64,000 nucleotides of DNA, taken from assembly GCA_031180665.1 (NCBI GenBank), contig JAPSLP010000021.1:27648-91647 (forward strand). The letters are read 5' to 3'. The notes beneath the pieces were generated by a model. It was not told the DNA's origin and made no database searches. It saw only the letters and a list, made by a program, of their open reading frames with translations. This DNA comes from Cupriavidus sp. (GTDB taxonomy: Bacteria; Pseudomonadota; Gammaproteobacteria; Burkholderiales; Burkholderiaceae). Shown in pieces: positions 27,319 to 34,779 of this stretch. The number at the start of each line of letters is the position of its first letter. The stretch's first letter is position 1. The translations under genes and the position numbers were made by a program.

Positions 27319-28057
27319 GCGCCTGTGGCTCGTTGGTGGGCTCGTTGGTGAGCTCGTTGGTGAGCTCGTTGGTGGGCGCCATGGCGGGCTCGATCGCGGC
27401 GCGGGTTGAAGCCAACGACAGCCGTGCCGCCGCATCCGATCCCGCCACCGCGGCCAGCAGCAGATTCGCCGCCGGCTCGAGCCGCTCGGCCTGATTGAAC
27501 AGCCGCACGGACACCAGGCTGTTCTGCAGCGCGGCGAACAATACCTGCGCCAGGGCGGCCGAGCCGATCGCAGGCTGCGCCTGGCCACCGTTCTGCTCGC
27601 GTGCGCGCTCGAGCAGCGCCGTCAGCCAGCTTTCGTTGATCCGATGGAACTCCTGCAGGGCGTGATGCACCGCCGGCGGCAAGCACAAGGCTTCCGTCGA
27701 CAGCATGCCGGCCAGACATACCTGCTGCCCGCTGCATTCCCGCCGCCACGAGGCCAGATAACGCTCCGCCTGCTGCAGCGGCGGCAGCGTCGGATCGATG
27801 CCATCCAGATAGCGCGCGGCGCGTGCGCTGTAGGCGTGCACCGCTTCCAGCGCGAGATCTTCCTTGGTCGGGAAGTAGTAATGGATGCTCGAGGTCTTGA
27901 CACCGACGCGCTCGGCCAGATCCCGATAGCTGAAGCCGTTGAAGCCCCGCTTGCGGATCAGGTCGAGCGTGTGTTCGAGCAACCTGTCGCGCACCGTCGA
28001 GCTCGCGCCGGAGGGATGACCCCGGCCGGCGGAGCGGGAAGTCGAAGCGTCTTTCAT
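27299..28057 (-). CDS. TetR-family transcriptional regulator
   Basis: A 252-residue regulator. After a disordered N-terminus (MKDASTSRSAGRGHPS) comes the TetR helix-turn-helix: RDRLLEHTLDLIRKRGFNGF and YRDLAERVGVKTSSIHYYFP, then TKEDL. The ligand domain has CLAGMLSTEALCLPP, as in TetR regulators with the C-terminal TetR_C_16-like fold. The C-terminus ends with four tandem TNE(L/P) repeats encoded by a 12-bp DNA repeat, probably unstructured. It lies 47 bp downstream of the DGAR-repeat gene on the same strand and probably forms an operon with it; palindromes at 28700 and 28817 are candidate autoregulatory operators. Ligand unknown. Confidence 0.87.
   Translation of the reverse strand: MKDASTSRSAGRGHPSGASSTVRDRLLEHTLDLIRKRGFNGFSYRDLAERVGVKTSSIHYYFPTKEDLALEAVHAYSARAARYLDGIDPTLPPLQQAERYLASWRRECSGQQVCLAGMLSTEALCLPPAVHHALQEFHRINESWLTALLERAREQNGGQAQPAIGSAALAQVLFAALQNSLVSVRLFNQAERLEPAANLLLAAVAGSDAAARLSLASTRAAIEPAMAPTNELTNELTNEPTNEPQALNVASG
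27327..27374. repeat. Four 12-bp tandem repeats in the tetR 3' end
   Basis: Units GGCTCGTTGGTG (twice) and AGCTCGTTGGTG (twice) encode the repeated TNEL/TNEP tetrapeptide at the TetR C-terminus. The period is a multiple of three, so copy changes would keep the frame. Confidence 0.8.
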
Positions 28058-28104
28058 GACATGCCCTCCCCCGCTACCACGAGCGGCCGTTGCGGTATTG
28101 CCCT

Positions 28105-28632
28105 TCAAGCGTTGGCACCTTCGGTGAACACGTCGAACTGGCCCTGACGAGCGCCTTCCGTGAAGACGTCGAAGCGGCCCTGGCGGGCGCCCTCGGTGTA
28201 CGGGCTGCGCGACGGCTCGGCCGACACGCCGGTGCGATCCAGGCCGGCAACGATGCGCGCGCCGTCGGTGTACGGGTCGAACTTGCCGCCGCGGGCGCCG
28301 TCGGTGAACTGGTTCACGCTGCGGGCCGGGCTGGCCGACACGCCGGTGCGGTCCATGCCGGCGACGATGCGCGCGCCGTCGCTGTACGGATCGACCTTGC
28401 CGCTGCGGGCACCGTCGACGAAGGTATTGCGATCGCCGCTGCGCGCGCCGTCGACGAACGTATTGCGAGCGCCGCTGCGCGCGCCGTCGGCATAGACGCT
28501 GCGCTCGCCGGCGCGGAATTCGTAGCCGTACTTGTCGGCGGGAACGGTGGCAGCCTGGGCCTGGCCCGCGACGAAGGCGGCGGCAAGGGTGGCGGCGGTC
28601 AACAGGGTCTTGGCGAAGGTACGGTGGGTCAT
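28105..28632 (-). CDS. Secreted protein of DGAR repeats, unknown function
   Basis: A 175-residue exported protein. Signal peptide: MTHRTFAKTLLTAATLAAAF and VAGQAQA. The mature part is almost entirely repeats of (F/Y)x(D/E)GAR; nine copies are seen, such as YADGARSG, FVDGARSG, YSDGARIV, FTDGARGG and FTEGARQG. Within them a longer unit, DPY(S/T)DGARIVAG(M/L)DRTGV, occurs twice. AAGGAG stands before the ATG. No enzyme motif is visible. The alternation of acidic DG and aromatic residues would suit a surface or metal-binding repeat, but that is speculation. Divided by 47 bp from tetR downstream, with operator-like palindromes upstream, so probably induced by whatever TetR senses. Confidence 0.8.
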   Translation of the reverse strand: MTHRTFAKTLLTAATLAAAFVAGQAQAATVPADKYGYEFRAGERSVYADGARSGARNTFVDGARSGDRNTFVDGARSGKVDPYSDGARIVAGMDRTGVSASPARSVNQFTDGARGGKFDPYTDGARIVAGLDRTGVSAEPSRSPYTEGARQGRFDVFTEGARQGQFDVFTEGANA

Positions 28633-28699
28633 GATCAGCTCCTTTCAGGGAGCCGCACTGGGCGGCTCGAATCGGTTGGGTAGGAATCCGGTTATCGAA

Positions 28700-28715
28700 T
28701 CTACTAATAGATAGA
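28700..28715. promoter_or_regulatory. TetR operator-like palindrome, copy 1
   Basis: TCTACTAATAGATAGA lies 68 bp upstream of the DGAR-repeat start. It matches the palindrome at 28817-28832 at 14 of 16 positions, consensus TCTACTAMTAGRTAGA. Confidence 0.6.
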
Positions 28716-28814
28716 CAATCCGACTCAAAAAAATCCCGGATTCCCGGGGTATTGCGCTGGACTGGGTGTCGCTTCACTTCTTCTTCGCTGCGGCGCCGCA
28801 TCCATGAGACCCAC

Positions 28815-28834
28815 TTTATCTACTACTAGGTAGA
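28815..28834. promoter_or_regulatory. TetR operator-like palindrome, copy 2
   Basis: TATCTAC and GTAGATA are perfect arms around TACTAG. The core repeats the motif at 28700. The gap 28633-29088 also holds the 13-bp repeat array; the AT-rich stretch around this palindrome is the only promoter-like DNA in it. Confidence 0.65.
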
Positions 28835-28952
28835 TAGTCAAGGAGTTTTTTCGGGCGCTTCCGAAGGGGATGGGGCGACCATAATGTTTCGGTGCCGGCC
28901 GCTGTGTCGCGGAGGCCGGTGAAGTCACTTCCGCGGCCCGATCGACGCGGAC

Positions 28953-29069
28953 CGGACCATCGAACCGGACCATCGAACCGGACCATCGAACCGGACCATC
29001 GAACCGGACCATCGAACCGGACCATCGAACCGGACCATCGAACCGGACCATCGGACCGGACCATCGAAT
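28953..29069. repeat. Nine 13-bp tandem repeats (CGGACCATCGAAC)
   Basis: Nine head-to-tail copies of CGGACCATCGAAC, seven or so identical, with a variant eighth (CGGACCATCGGAC) and ninth (CGGACCATCGAAT). It ends 19 bp before the VOC gene start and so lies in its leader or promoter spacer. The 13-bp period is not a multiple of three. No spacers, so not CRISPR. Confidence 0.9.
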
Positions 29070-29088
29070 CCATACCGAGGAGACCTCC

Positions 29089-29496
29089 ATGCAGATCCAA
29101 CGCGGCCGCCTGATCGACCATCTCCACCTGAAGGTCCGCGACCTCGGCGCCTCGCGGCGCTTCTACGGCGCGGTACTGGGAGTGCTGGGCATCGACATCA
29201 GCGACGGCGACGGCTACTTCTACGCCGATGAACTGTGGGTCGATGAAGGCACGCCGGGGCAGAACACCCACGCCCACTTCGCCTTCCAGGCCAAGGACCG
29301 CGAAACGGTCGACGCCTTCCACAAGGCTGGCCTCGCGGCCGACGGTCGCGACAACGGCGGCCCGGGCGAGCGCCACTATCACCCGGGCTACTACGCGGCG
29401 TTCCTGCTCGATCCGGACGGGAACAACGTCGAGGCTGTCTACCATGGCCCCGCGCAACGCTCTGCGGCAGCGGTCACCGTCAGTTGGGAAGGTTGA
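29089..29496 (+). CDS. VOC-fold (glyoxalase/bleomycin-resistance) family protein
   Basis: A 135-residue protein with the vicinal-oxygen-chelate layout: GRLIDHLHLKVRDLGASRRF at the start with the first metal histidine, a central THAHFAFQAKDRETVDAF with a second, and YYAAFLLDPDGNNVEAVYHG with the final metal-binding glutamate. Proteins of this small single-module type act as dioxygenases, lyases or drug-binding proteins; the substrate cannot be told. GAGGAG lies six bases before the ATG. Transcription would pass the nine 13-bp repeats. Its end overlaps the convergent rhlB by 17 bp. Confidence 0.87.
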   Translation: MQIQRGRLIDHLHLKVRDLGASRRFYGAVLGVLGIDISDGDGYFYADELWVDEGTPGQNTHAHFAFQAKDRETVDAFHKAGLAADGRDNGGPGERHYHPGYYAAFLLDPDGNNVEAVYHGPAQRSAAAVTVSWEG

Positions 29497-30745
29497 GATC
29501 GGCGGCGTGGTCGTTTCCCGCCTGCTCGATCCACATCGCCGCGCGTCGCGCGGCCACTTCCCCCGGTTCTCCGCGGGCCTTCAGATCCAGACAGGCTTGC
29601 CGCAGGTCCGGGCTGTCGACCAGTGTCTGCAGTACGCGGGCCGAACGTGCATCGTCGGCTACCGCTTTAACGGTAATGCCGCAATCGAGCCGACTGACGC
29701 GGGCCGCGTTGTCGAATTGATCGAAGGCGAAGGGGACGATCAGCTGCGGAATACCGGCCGCCAGAGCCTGGGCGGTGGTGCCGATGCCGCCATGATGGAC
29801 CAACGCACGGCAACGCGGTAAGAGCTTGGCCAGCGGCACGTATTGTCGATAGAGGATGTCTGGCGGCAAGTCGGCGGGAATCTGCTGCGCCGATTTGCTC
29901 AGCAGAATTCCACGCAGGCCGGTCCGCAACAGCAATGCGCACGCGGCGGAGAAGAATGCATGCGCATGGCGCATGCCGGTGCCCGCGGTAAATACCACCG
30001 GTGCGCTGCCGCGCGCGAGGAATGCCTGCAGCATGGGATCGAGGTCCTGCTCCTGCTCCTCGAACAGCGGAAACCCGGTCAATGTCACCGGTGCGGGCCA
30101 ATCGGGCTGGGGCGGCGCGAACCATGACGGGAACAGCGCCAGCGTGCCGTTCGGAGAGAAGATCGTGCGACAGCGGATATTGGACAACGGCGGCAAGCCC
30201 AGATCCCGTCGGAAGCGATTCAGGTCGGGACCGATGACGCGGTCGATCAGTCGATCCAGGCCACGCAGCGCAATCGCCCGCAGCGGGAACGGCGCCCAGC
30301 ATGGCAAGCCAGCCCCTCTTGGCGGCAGCCGGGCGGACAGGAAAGTCGAGGGCGCCAGCGCGGCGGTCACCAGCGGCACGCCGAACTTCTCGCGGATCGC
30401 GCCGCCAACACCTGCCCCGATCATGCCGCAGACCAGCACCGTGTCGGCATCGAGCTGCTTCATCACGGTATCGAACATCATCCTGCGGCGCGGCACCACG
30501 CCGGTCCGCCAAGCTGTGATGCGGGCGCGCGTCGAACGCCACAGATCCGGATTGGCCAGCCCGGCGTCGTACTGCGCCACCGTACCGGTCGACGCGAAGC
30601 CCAAACCAAGGCGCTCGATCGGCGCGCGGTAGACGTCGTTGGTGCAGATCACGATCCGGTGTCCGCGTTGCGCCAGCGCACGCGCCACGCCGAAGAGCGG
30701 GTGCATATCGCCGGCCGATCCCTCGTTGAGCATCACGATCTTCAT
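29480..30745 (-). CDS. rhlB: RhlB-like rhamnosyltransferase
   Basis: A 421-residue GT1-family glycosyltransferase, close to Pseudomonas aeruginosa RhlB (426). It starts MKIVMLNEGSAGDMHPLFGV, matching the RhlB N-terminus with its SAGD motif, and shares LFPSWFAPPQPDWP with following TGFPLF, a strongly RhlB-specific stretch. The nucleotide-sugar site is HHGGIGTTAQALAAGIPQL and PFAFDQFDNAARV. RhlB links dTDP-L-rhamnose to hydroxyalkanoyl-alkanoate made by RhlA, giving mono-rhamnolipid. It starts 8 bp after rhlA. No rhlC, rhlR or rhlI is present in the window. Sugar identity is inferred from similarity. Confidence 0.85.
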   Translation of the reverse strand: MKIVMLNEGSAGDMHPLFGVARALAQRGHRIVICTNDVYRAPIERLGLGFASTGTVAQYDAGLANPDLWRSTRARITAWRTGVVPRRRMMFDTVMKQLDADTVLVCGMIGAGVGGAIREKFGVPLVTAALAPSTFLSARLPPRGAGLPCWAPFPLRAIALRGLDRLIDRVIGPDLNRFRRDLGLPPLSNIRCRTIFSPNGTLALFPSWFAPPQPDWPAPVTLTGFPLFEEQEQDLDPMLQAFLARGSAPVVFTAGTGMRHAHAFFSAACALLLRTGLRGILLSKSAQQIPADLPPDILYRQYVPLAKLLPRCRALVHHGGIGTTAQALAAGIPQLIVPFAFDQFDNAARVSRLDCGITVKAVADDARSARVLQTLVDSPDLRQACLDLKARGEPGEVAARRAAMWIEQAGNDHAADLNLPN

Positions 30746-30753
30746 CGGCGTCC

Positions 30754-31626
30754 TCAGCAATGCGCTCCCGCCACGGCACTGTCGGCATGCGCAACCGGCT
30801 CGTCCTTGGCGAAGAAATCCAGAATCGACGCTCGCAGCGCCAACCATTGCTGTCGGCCTTCGAGGTCCAGGAAATGACCGGCATGGTCGATCGCGGCAAA
30901 TTCGGCATCCGGAACATGGGCCGCGACTGCACGCACTTCCGCCGGCGTGGTGTACTCGTCCAGTGCGCCATTGATGAACTTCAATGGGCAGCGGATCTGC
31001 CTGAACACAGGCAGATACCGCTCGGGGCGAATGGCAAGGATCTGGTCGATATGGAACATGACCTGGTCCTCATCCCCCGGCGGCAACGAAGCCAGATAGC
31101 GATGGTTGTACAGCTTGGTCAAACGCGGCAGATAGCGCCCGACAGTGCTGTTGAGCAGCTGTGCCGCCCGTTGCCGGTCGCCAGCTTCCAGGTAACCGCG
31201 CGCACGCGTCACGTAGTCTTTCATCGCGGCATTGAGGAACGGCGAGAACGACGCGATCACGGCACGACGCACGCTGCAGCGCCCGCGTGCGAGGGCCAGC
31301 AGCGACGCCACGCCGCCCCACGAGACCGACAGCAAAAAGCGCGGTGAAAACTGCTCGATCAAATGCCGCAGGATGTCGACTTCGTCGTCCTTGCTCAACA
31401 GGCGGCCACCGGGGTTGAGCTGCCGGGAGCGGCCAGCGTATGGCAGATCGAAACAGATCGCGTTATGGCGCTCGCCGAGATACTTGATCGTCTGGCGAAA
31501 CGATGTTGCCGTTGCCAAGGCGCCATTGACCAGGATCACGCTGTCGAATGCGGGATTGAAGCAATGGTGTTCGACATGCAGTTGGAACCCGCCCGGCACG
31601 CGGATCACGGAGTGAACGACTGTCAT
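30754..31626 (-). CDS. rhlA: RhlA-like acyltransferase making hydroxyalkanoyl-alkanoate lipid
   Basis: A 290-residue alpha/beta-hydrolase-fold protein with very strong RhlA features: ILVNGALATATSF, ICFDLPYAGRSRQLNP, LLSKDDEVDIL, SVSWGGVASLLALAR, and KFINGALDEYTT. The catalytic triad falls at Ser102, Asp223 and His251, the same numbers as in P. aeruginosa RhlA. RhlA condenses two 3-hydroxyacyl chains from beta-oxidation intermediates or ACP into the lipid moiety of rhamnolipids. Its ATG overlaps the stop of the AlkB-like gene (ATGA), and rhlB follows 8 bp later, so the three are one operon. Confidence 0.9.
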   Translation of the reverse strand: MTVVHSVIRVPGGFQLHVEHHCFNPAFDSVILVNGALATATSFRQTIKYLGERHNAICFDLPYAGRSRQLNPGGRLLSKDDEVDILRHLIEQFSPRFLLSVSWGGVASLLALARGRCSVRRAVIASFSPFLNAAMKDYVTRARGYLEAGDRQRAAQLLNSTVGRYLPRLTKLYNHRYLASLPPGDEDQVMFHIDQILAIRPERYLPVFRQIRCPLKFINGALDEYTTPAEVRAVAAHVPDAEFAAIDHAGHFLDLEGRQQWLALRASILDFFAKDEPVAHADSAVAGAHC

Positions 31627-32747
31627 TGCGCAGACGTCCGCAGTGCCGCCAGTTCCTCGGCGCTGGCGTGGTGCCGGTCCCAGTCCCGCAGCAGCGGCTC
31701 GAGCGTGCGTCGCCACAGCGGTGGGACCATCGCCACCAGCACCATCGAGAAATAGCCGCCGGGCAGTGCGGGTGCATCGGCATGGAGACGCAGCCGCCAG
31801 TACGGCACGCTCGCCCGCGCGTGGTGATCGGCATGGCGCGTCAGATTGAGCAGATACGCGCTGCTCAGGGGTGCGGCCGAATCCCAGGAATGCCGGGGCT
31901 CGATCCGTGCGCCGGGCACCCGCACCAGGCCGTAGTGCTGGATATAGTTGACCGACTCGTAGACGAACTTGGCGCAGGCAACACACAGGAGGTAGCCCAG
32001 CAACGCCTGCCAGCCTGCGCCGACGGCGACCGCCGCGACAATCAGCGCGGTCATCGCCTGTCCGCGCAGAAAGCGATTGCGCCAGCCCCAGACTGCCTCG
32101 CCTCGCCGGTCCAGGCGCTCAGCCTCGAAGTACCATGCGCTGGCCAATTGCCCCACAGCGGATCGTCCGACGAACCGATACAGCGTCTCGCCACGGCGGG
32201 CTGTGGCAGGGTCCATCGGCGTGCCGACATGCCGATGGTGGCCATAGAGATGCGCAATTGCAAACTGGGTGTCGGCGACCGCGGCCAGCAGCCATCGCCC
32301 CGCGGCTACCGCGAAGCGGTTGTGCTGGCGATGCACCAGTTCATGCGCGATATAGAAGTTGGCGGTCAGCACCACACGCACCGACAGGATGGCGCCCAAT
32401 ACGCTGAACAGACCGGACGTCGGCGTGCCCGGCTGTCCGTTGCCGCGCGACCACGGCTGTGTGGCCGAGCCGATGCCCCATAGATCCCCCGGCGCGATCC
32501 GCCACGACAGCAGGGCAATCGCCAGCAGGCAAACCGGCAACTGCGCGTAGAGCAGCAGGTCGAGCAACCATGGGCGTGTCAATTCCGGAGTCGAGCGGTC
32601 GGGCCGCAGCACCTGGTCGCCGACGGCGAGAACGCCGAGCGAGGCCACCAGCCCCAACCATGTCCACGCCCCGCCGCGCAGCACGCCGACGCCGGTCAAT
32701 GGCGCCGACAGCAACAAGAAACTACCGAAACGTATGTATCCCAGCAT
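31623..32747 (-). CDS. AlkB-like membrane di-iron monooxygenase/desaturase
   Basis: A 374-residue protein with about six membrane helices. The histidine boxes of alkane hydroxylases are present: HELVHR, HLYGHHRHVG, NYIQHYGLVR, and TRHADHHARASVPY. Two positions differ from canonical AlkB: the second box starts AHLYGHH rather than EHxxGHH, and the third has Gln in NYIQHYG where AlkB has Glu. It could hydroxylate or desaturate an alkyl chain using rubredoxin or another donor, none of which is encoded nearby. As the first gene of an overlapping operon with rhlA and rhlB it may modify the fatty-acid precursor or the finished glycolipid, or oxidise alkanes emulsified by it. Called AlkB-like, not alkB. 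Confidence 0.82.
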   Translation of the reverse strand: MLGYIRFGSFLLLSAPLTGVGVLRGGAWTWLGLVASLGVLAVGDQVLRPDRSTPELTRPWLLDLLLYAQLPVCLLAIALLSWRIAPGDLWGIGSATQPWSRGNGQPGTPTSGLFSVLGAILSVRVVLTANFYIAHELVHRQHNRFAVAAGRWLLAAVADTQFAIAHLYGHHRHVGTPMDPATARRGETLYRFVGRSAVGQLASAWYFEAERLDRRGEAVWGWRNRFLRGQAMTALIVAAVAVGAGWQALLGYLLCVACAKFVYESVNYIQHYGLVRVPGARIEPRHSWDSAAPLSSAYLLNLTRHADHHARASVPYWRLRLHADAPALPGGYFSMVLVAMVPPLWRRTLEPLLRDWDRHHASAEELAALRTSAQ

Positions 32748-33018
32748 TGCAGCCCTTCAGTCCGATCCACCTTGTTCCATGCGGCCCGACGCAGGACGCG
32801 ACCATCGCATGGGCCCGCCACCGCAGCGAGCCATGACGCCGCCGTGGTGGATGCGGGATTGGACATGAAGACAGATGCTGTGGCTTTCACAAACCGACGT
32901 CGATGCAACGGACTGGGGCCGCGCCGGCTGCACTTGTCAGAGCCGCCATCCTTGGGGGCGGCAAGCCGGCCCCCGGCGCGCCTCGTCACGAAACTGTGGC
33001 GCCGCAAGACGAGTCTGA

Positions 33019-33024
33019 TATAAT
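33019..33024 (+). promoter_or_regulatory. -10 box of the tRNA-Ser gene
   Basis: Consensus TATAAT lies 11 bp before the tRNA 5' end. No good -35 box is seen. The 288-bp gap between the AlkB-like gene and the tRNA holds nothing else recognisable. Confidence 0.7.
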
Positions 33025-33035
33025 CGCGGGCTTCC

Positions 33036-33126
33036 GGAGAGATGGATGAGTGGTTTAAGTCGCACGCCTGGAAAGCGTGTATGGGTTAATAGCCCATCGG
33101 GGGTTCGAATCCCCCTCTCTCCGCCA
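33036..33126 (+). tRNA. tRNA-Ser (anticodon GGA)
   Basis: A 91-nt class II tRNA. The acceptor stem GGAGAGA pairs with TCTCTCC, followed by discriminator G and an encoded CCA. The anticodon stem CACGC/GCGTG encloses loop CTGGAAA, giving anticodon GGA for UCC and UCU serine codons. The long variable arm ATGGG...CCCAT and the T loop GTTCGAATC are typical of tRNA-Ser. Confidence 0.97.
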
Positions 33127-33200
33127 GATCGCTTTAAGGGTCGAGAGCGCTGAGACATCGGTGCGATGGACGATCGCTCCACTCGGCCTGCCCGATACGA

Positions 33201-33229
33201 AAACGGACCGCGATGCGGTCCGTTTTTTT
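33201..33229. terminator. Intrinsic terminator between tRNA-Ser and the amidase gene
   Basis: ACGGACCGC at 33203-33211, loop GAT, GCGGTCCGT at 33215-33223, then a run of seven or more T. A preceding run of A allows it to act on the convergent amidase transcript too. Confidence 0.92.
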
Positions 33230-33246
33230 GTGCCCGCTGTGTTGCC

Positions 33247-34773
33247 TTATACGGCGGACACCTCCCCGGCTGCACCCTCCCCCACTACCCCCTCCGGCGG
33301 CGCCGTAACAATCGAGCGCAATGCCGGCTCGGCCGGCGCCAGCCGGTCGAGATCCGGCTTTGGACGCGCCAAGTCCGGCATCGCGGCAAAGGCCGATTCC
33401 ATCGCCTGCGCCACGCCGAGCGTCAGCGCATCGCCGCGGAACGGGCCGGTGAGCTGCAGGCCGAACGGCATGCCTGCCTCGTCGATACCGCAGGGTAAGG
33501 CGATGCAGGGATGGGTGGTCAGTGTCACCACATAGGTCAGCGCCAGCCAGCGGTAGTAGTTCTCCTGCTTCGTCCCCTCGACGACATCCGCGTAGAGCGT
33601 GGTCCATGGGAACGGCGACACCGGCGTGGTCGGCGACAGAATCACGTCGTAGTCGCGGAAGGCCTGCTGGAAGCGCTGCAGGATGCGGGTCTGCTCGGCC
33701 TGCGCCCACGCGCTGTCGACCAGCGACATGCGCGCGCCGATCTCGTAGTTGGCGCGCGTATTGGGCCCGAGGCTGCCGGGGTCGCGCTCGTAGGTGTCGC
33801 GCAACGACGCGACGAAGCTCTCGGCGCGCAGCACGTCGAAGCAGCGATGCACGTCGCCCAGGTCGAACGCGACCTCGTCGCAGGACTTGAACAGGTGCCG
33901 CATCGCGGCGATCCGCGCGCGGAACACGCGGCGGATATCGGCATCGACCGCGCAGCTGCCGAAGTCCTCGGTCCAGCCCACGCGCAGCCCGGACAGATCG
34001 ACGCGCGCCGGCGTCAGCAACGCCAGCGGATCGACCGCATGGCTGAGCGGATCGCCCGCCGATTCGCCGGCCGATGCCGCCAATTGCAGGCAGGCATCGG
34101 CCACCGTGCGACCCATCGGGCCGACCACGGAAATCGGCGTCCAGCCGAGCAGTTTGCGCGAGTTCGGCACCAGGCCAGGCGACGGGCGAAAGCCCACCAC
34201 CCCGCATTTCGCCGCGGGAATACGCAGCGATCCGCCGGTATCCGAGCCCGTGCAGACCGGCAGAAAGTCGGCCGCCAGCGCAGCCGCCGAACCGCCCGAC
34301 GAGCCCCCCGCGTTCAGGTTCGGATCGAACGGATTGCCGGTGGCGCCCCATACGGCGTTGCGCGAATTCGCGCCGGCGCCCATCTCCGGAATATTGGTCT
34401 TGCCGACCACCACGGCGCCGGCCTGCCGCAACCGCGCCACCAGCGTGTTGTCCTGCGCGGGCACATGGCTGCGGTACAGCGGCGAACCGTAGGTCGTCAG
34501 CAGGCCGGCCGTCGCCTCGAGATCCTTGACCCCGAGCGGCAGGCCATGCAGCAGGCCGAGCGTATCGCCGCGCATCACGGCCTGTTCCGCCGCCCTGGCC
34601 TCCTCGCGCGCGCGTTCGTAGCAGGTGGCGGTGATCGCGTTGATCAACGGGTTATAGCGCTCGATCCGCGCGATGCAGGCCTCGAGCAGTTCCACCGGCG
34701 AAATCTGCCGGGCGCCGATCAGGCGACGCAGTTCGACGGCGGACAGCGATGTCAATGGGTTGGGGTCGGACAT
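33247..34773 (-). CDS. Amidase-signature family amidohydrolase
   Basis: A 508-residue amidase signature enzyme. The Ser-cisSer-Lys triad is visible: Lys in LPLGVKDLEATAG, cis-Ser in AGGSSGGSAAALAADF, and nucleophile Ser in TGSDTGGSLRIPAA. Such enzymes hydrolyse amides, acyl-ureas or related C-N bonds; the substrate cannot be told from sequence. It starts 6 bp after the Bug-family binding-protein gene, and the pair is divergent from a LysR regulator, so it is probably a catabolic unit for an amide taken up from outside. Length (508) is typical. Confidence 0.9.
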   Translation of the reverse strand: MSDPNPLTSLSAVELRRLIGARQISPVELLEACIARIERYNPLINAITATCYERAREEARAAEQAVMRGDTLGLLHGLPLGVKDLEATAGLLTTYGSPLYRSHVPAQDNTLVARLRQAGAVVVGKTNIPEMGAGANSRNAVWGATGNPFDPNLNAGGSSGGSAAALAADFLPVCTGSDTGGSLRIPAAKCGVVGFRPSPGLVPNSRKLLGWTPISVVGPMGRTVADACLQLAASAGESAGDPLSHAVDPLALLTPARVDLSGLRVGWTEDFGSCAVDADIRRVFRARIAAMRHLFKSCDEVAFDLGDVHRCFDVLRAESFVASLRDTYERDPGSLGPNTRANYEIGARMSLVDSAWAQAEQTRILQRFQQAFRDYDVILSPTTPVSPFPWTTLYADVVEGTKQENYYRWLALTYVVTLTTHPCIALPCGIDEAGMPFGLQLTGPFRGDALTLGVAQAMESAFAAMPDLARPKPDLDRLAPAEPALRSIVTAPPEGVVGEGAAGEVSAV

Positions 34774-34779
34774 GGCGGA

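Noticed and set aside
28953..29069. CRISPR array
   Set aside because: The units are contiguous 13-mers without spacers, and no cas gene is present.
28725..29090. A minus-strand peptide with repeated MVRFDGPVRWSGS units
   Set aside because: It is only the translation of the 13-bp DNA repeats (three copies give 13 codons) and has no supported start.
29480..33035. Quorum-sensing rhlR/rhlI or second rhamnosyltransferase rhlC near rhlAB
   Set aside because: All genes from tetR to the amidase were accounted for and none fits these families.
32748..33126. Genomic island inserted at tRNA-Ser
   Set aside because: No integrase and no direct repeat of the tRNA 3' end was seen within the window; codon use of the rhl operon looks similar to its surroundings.
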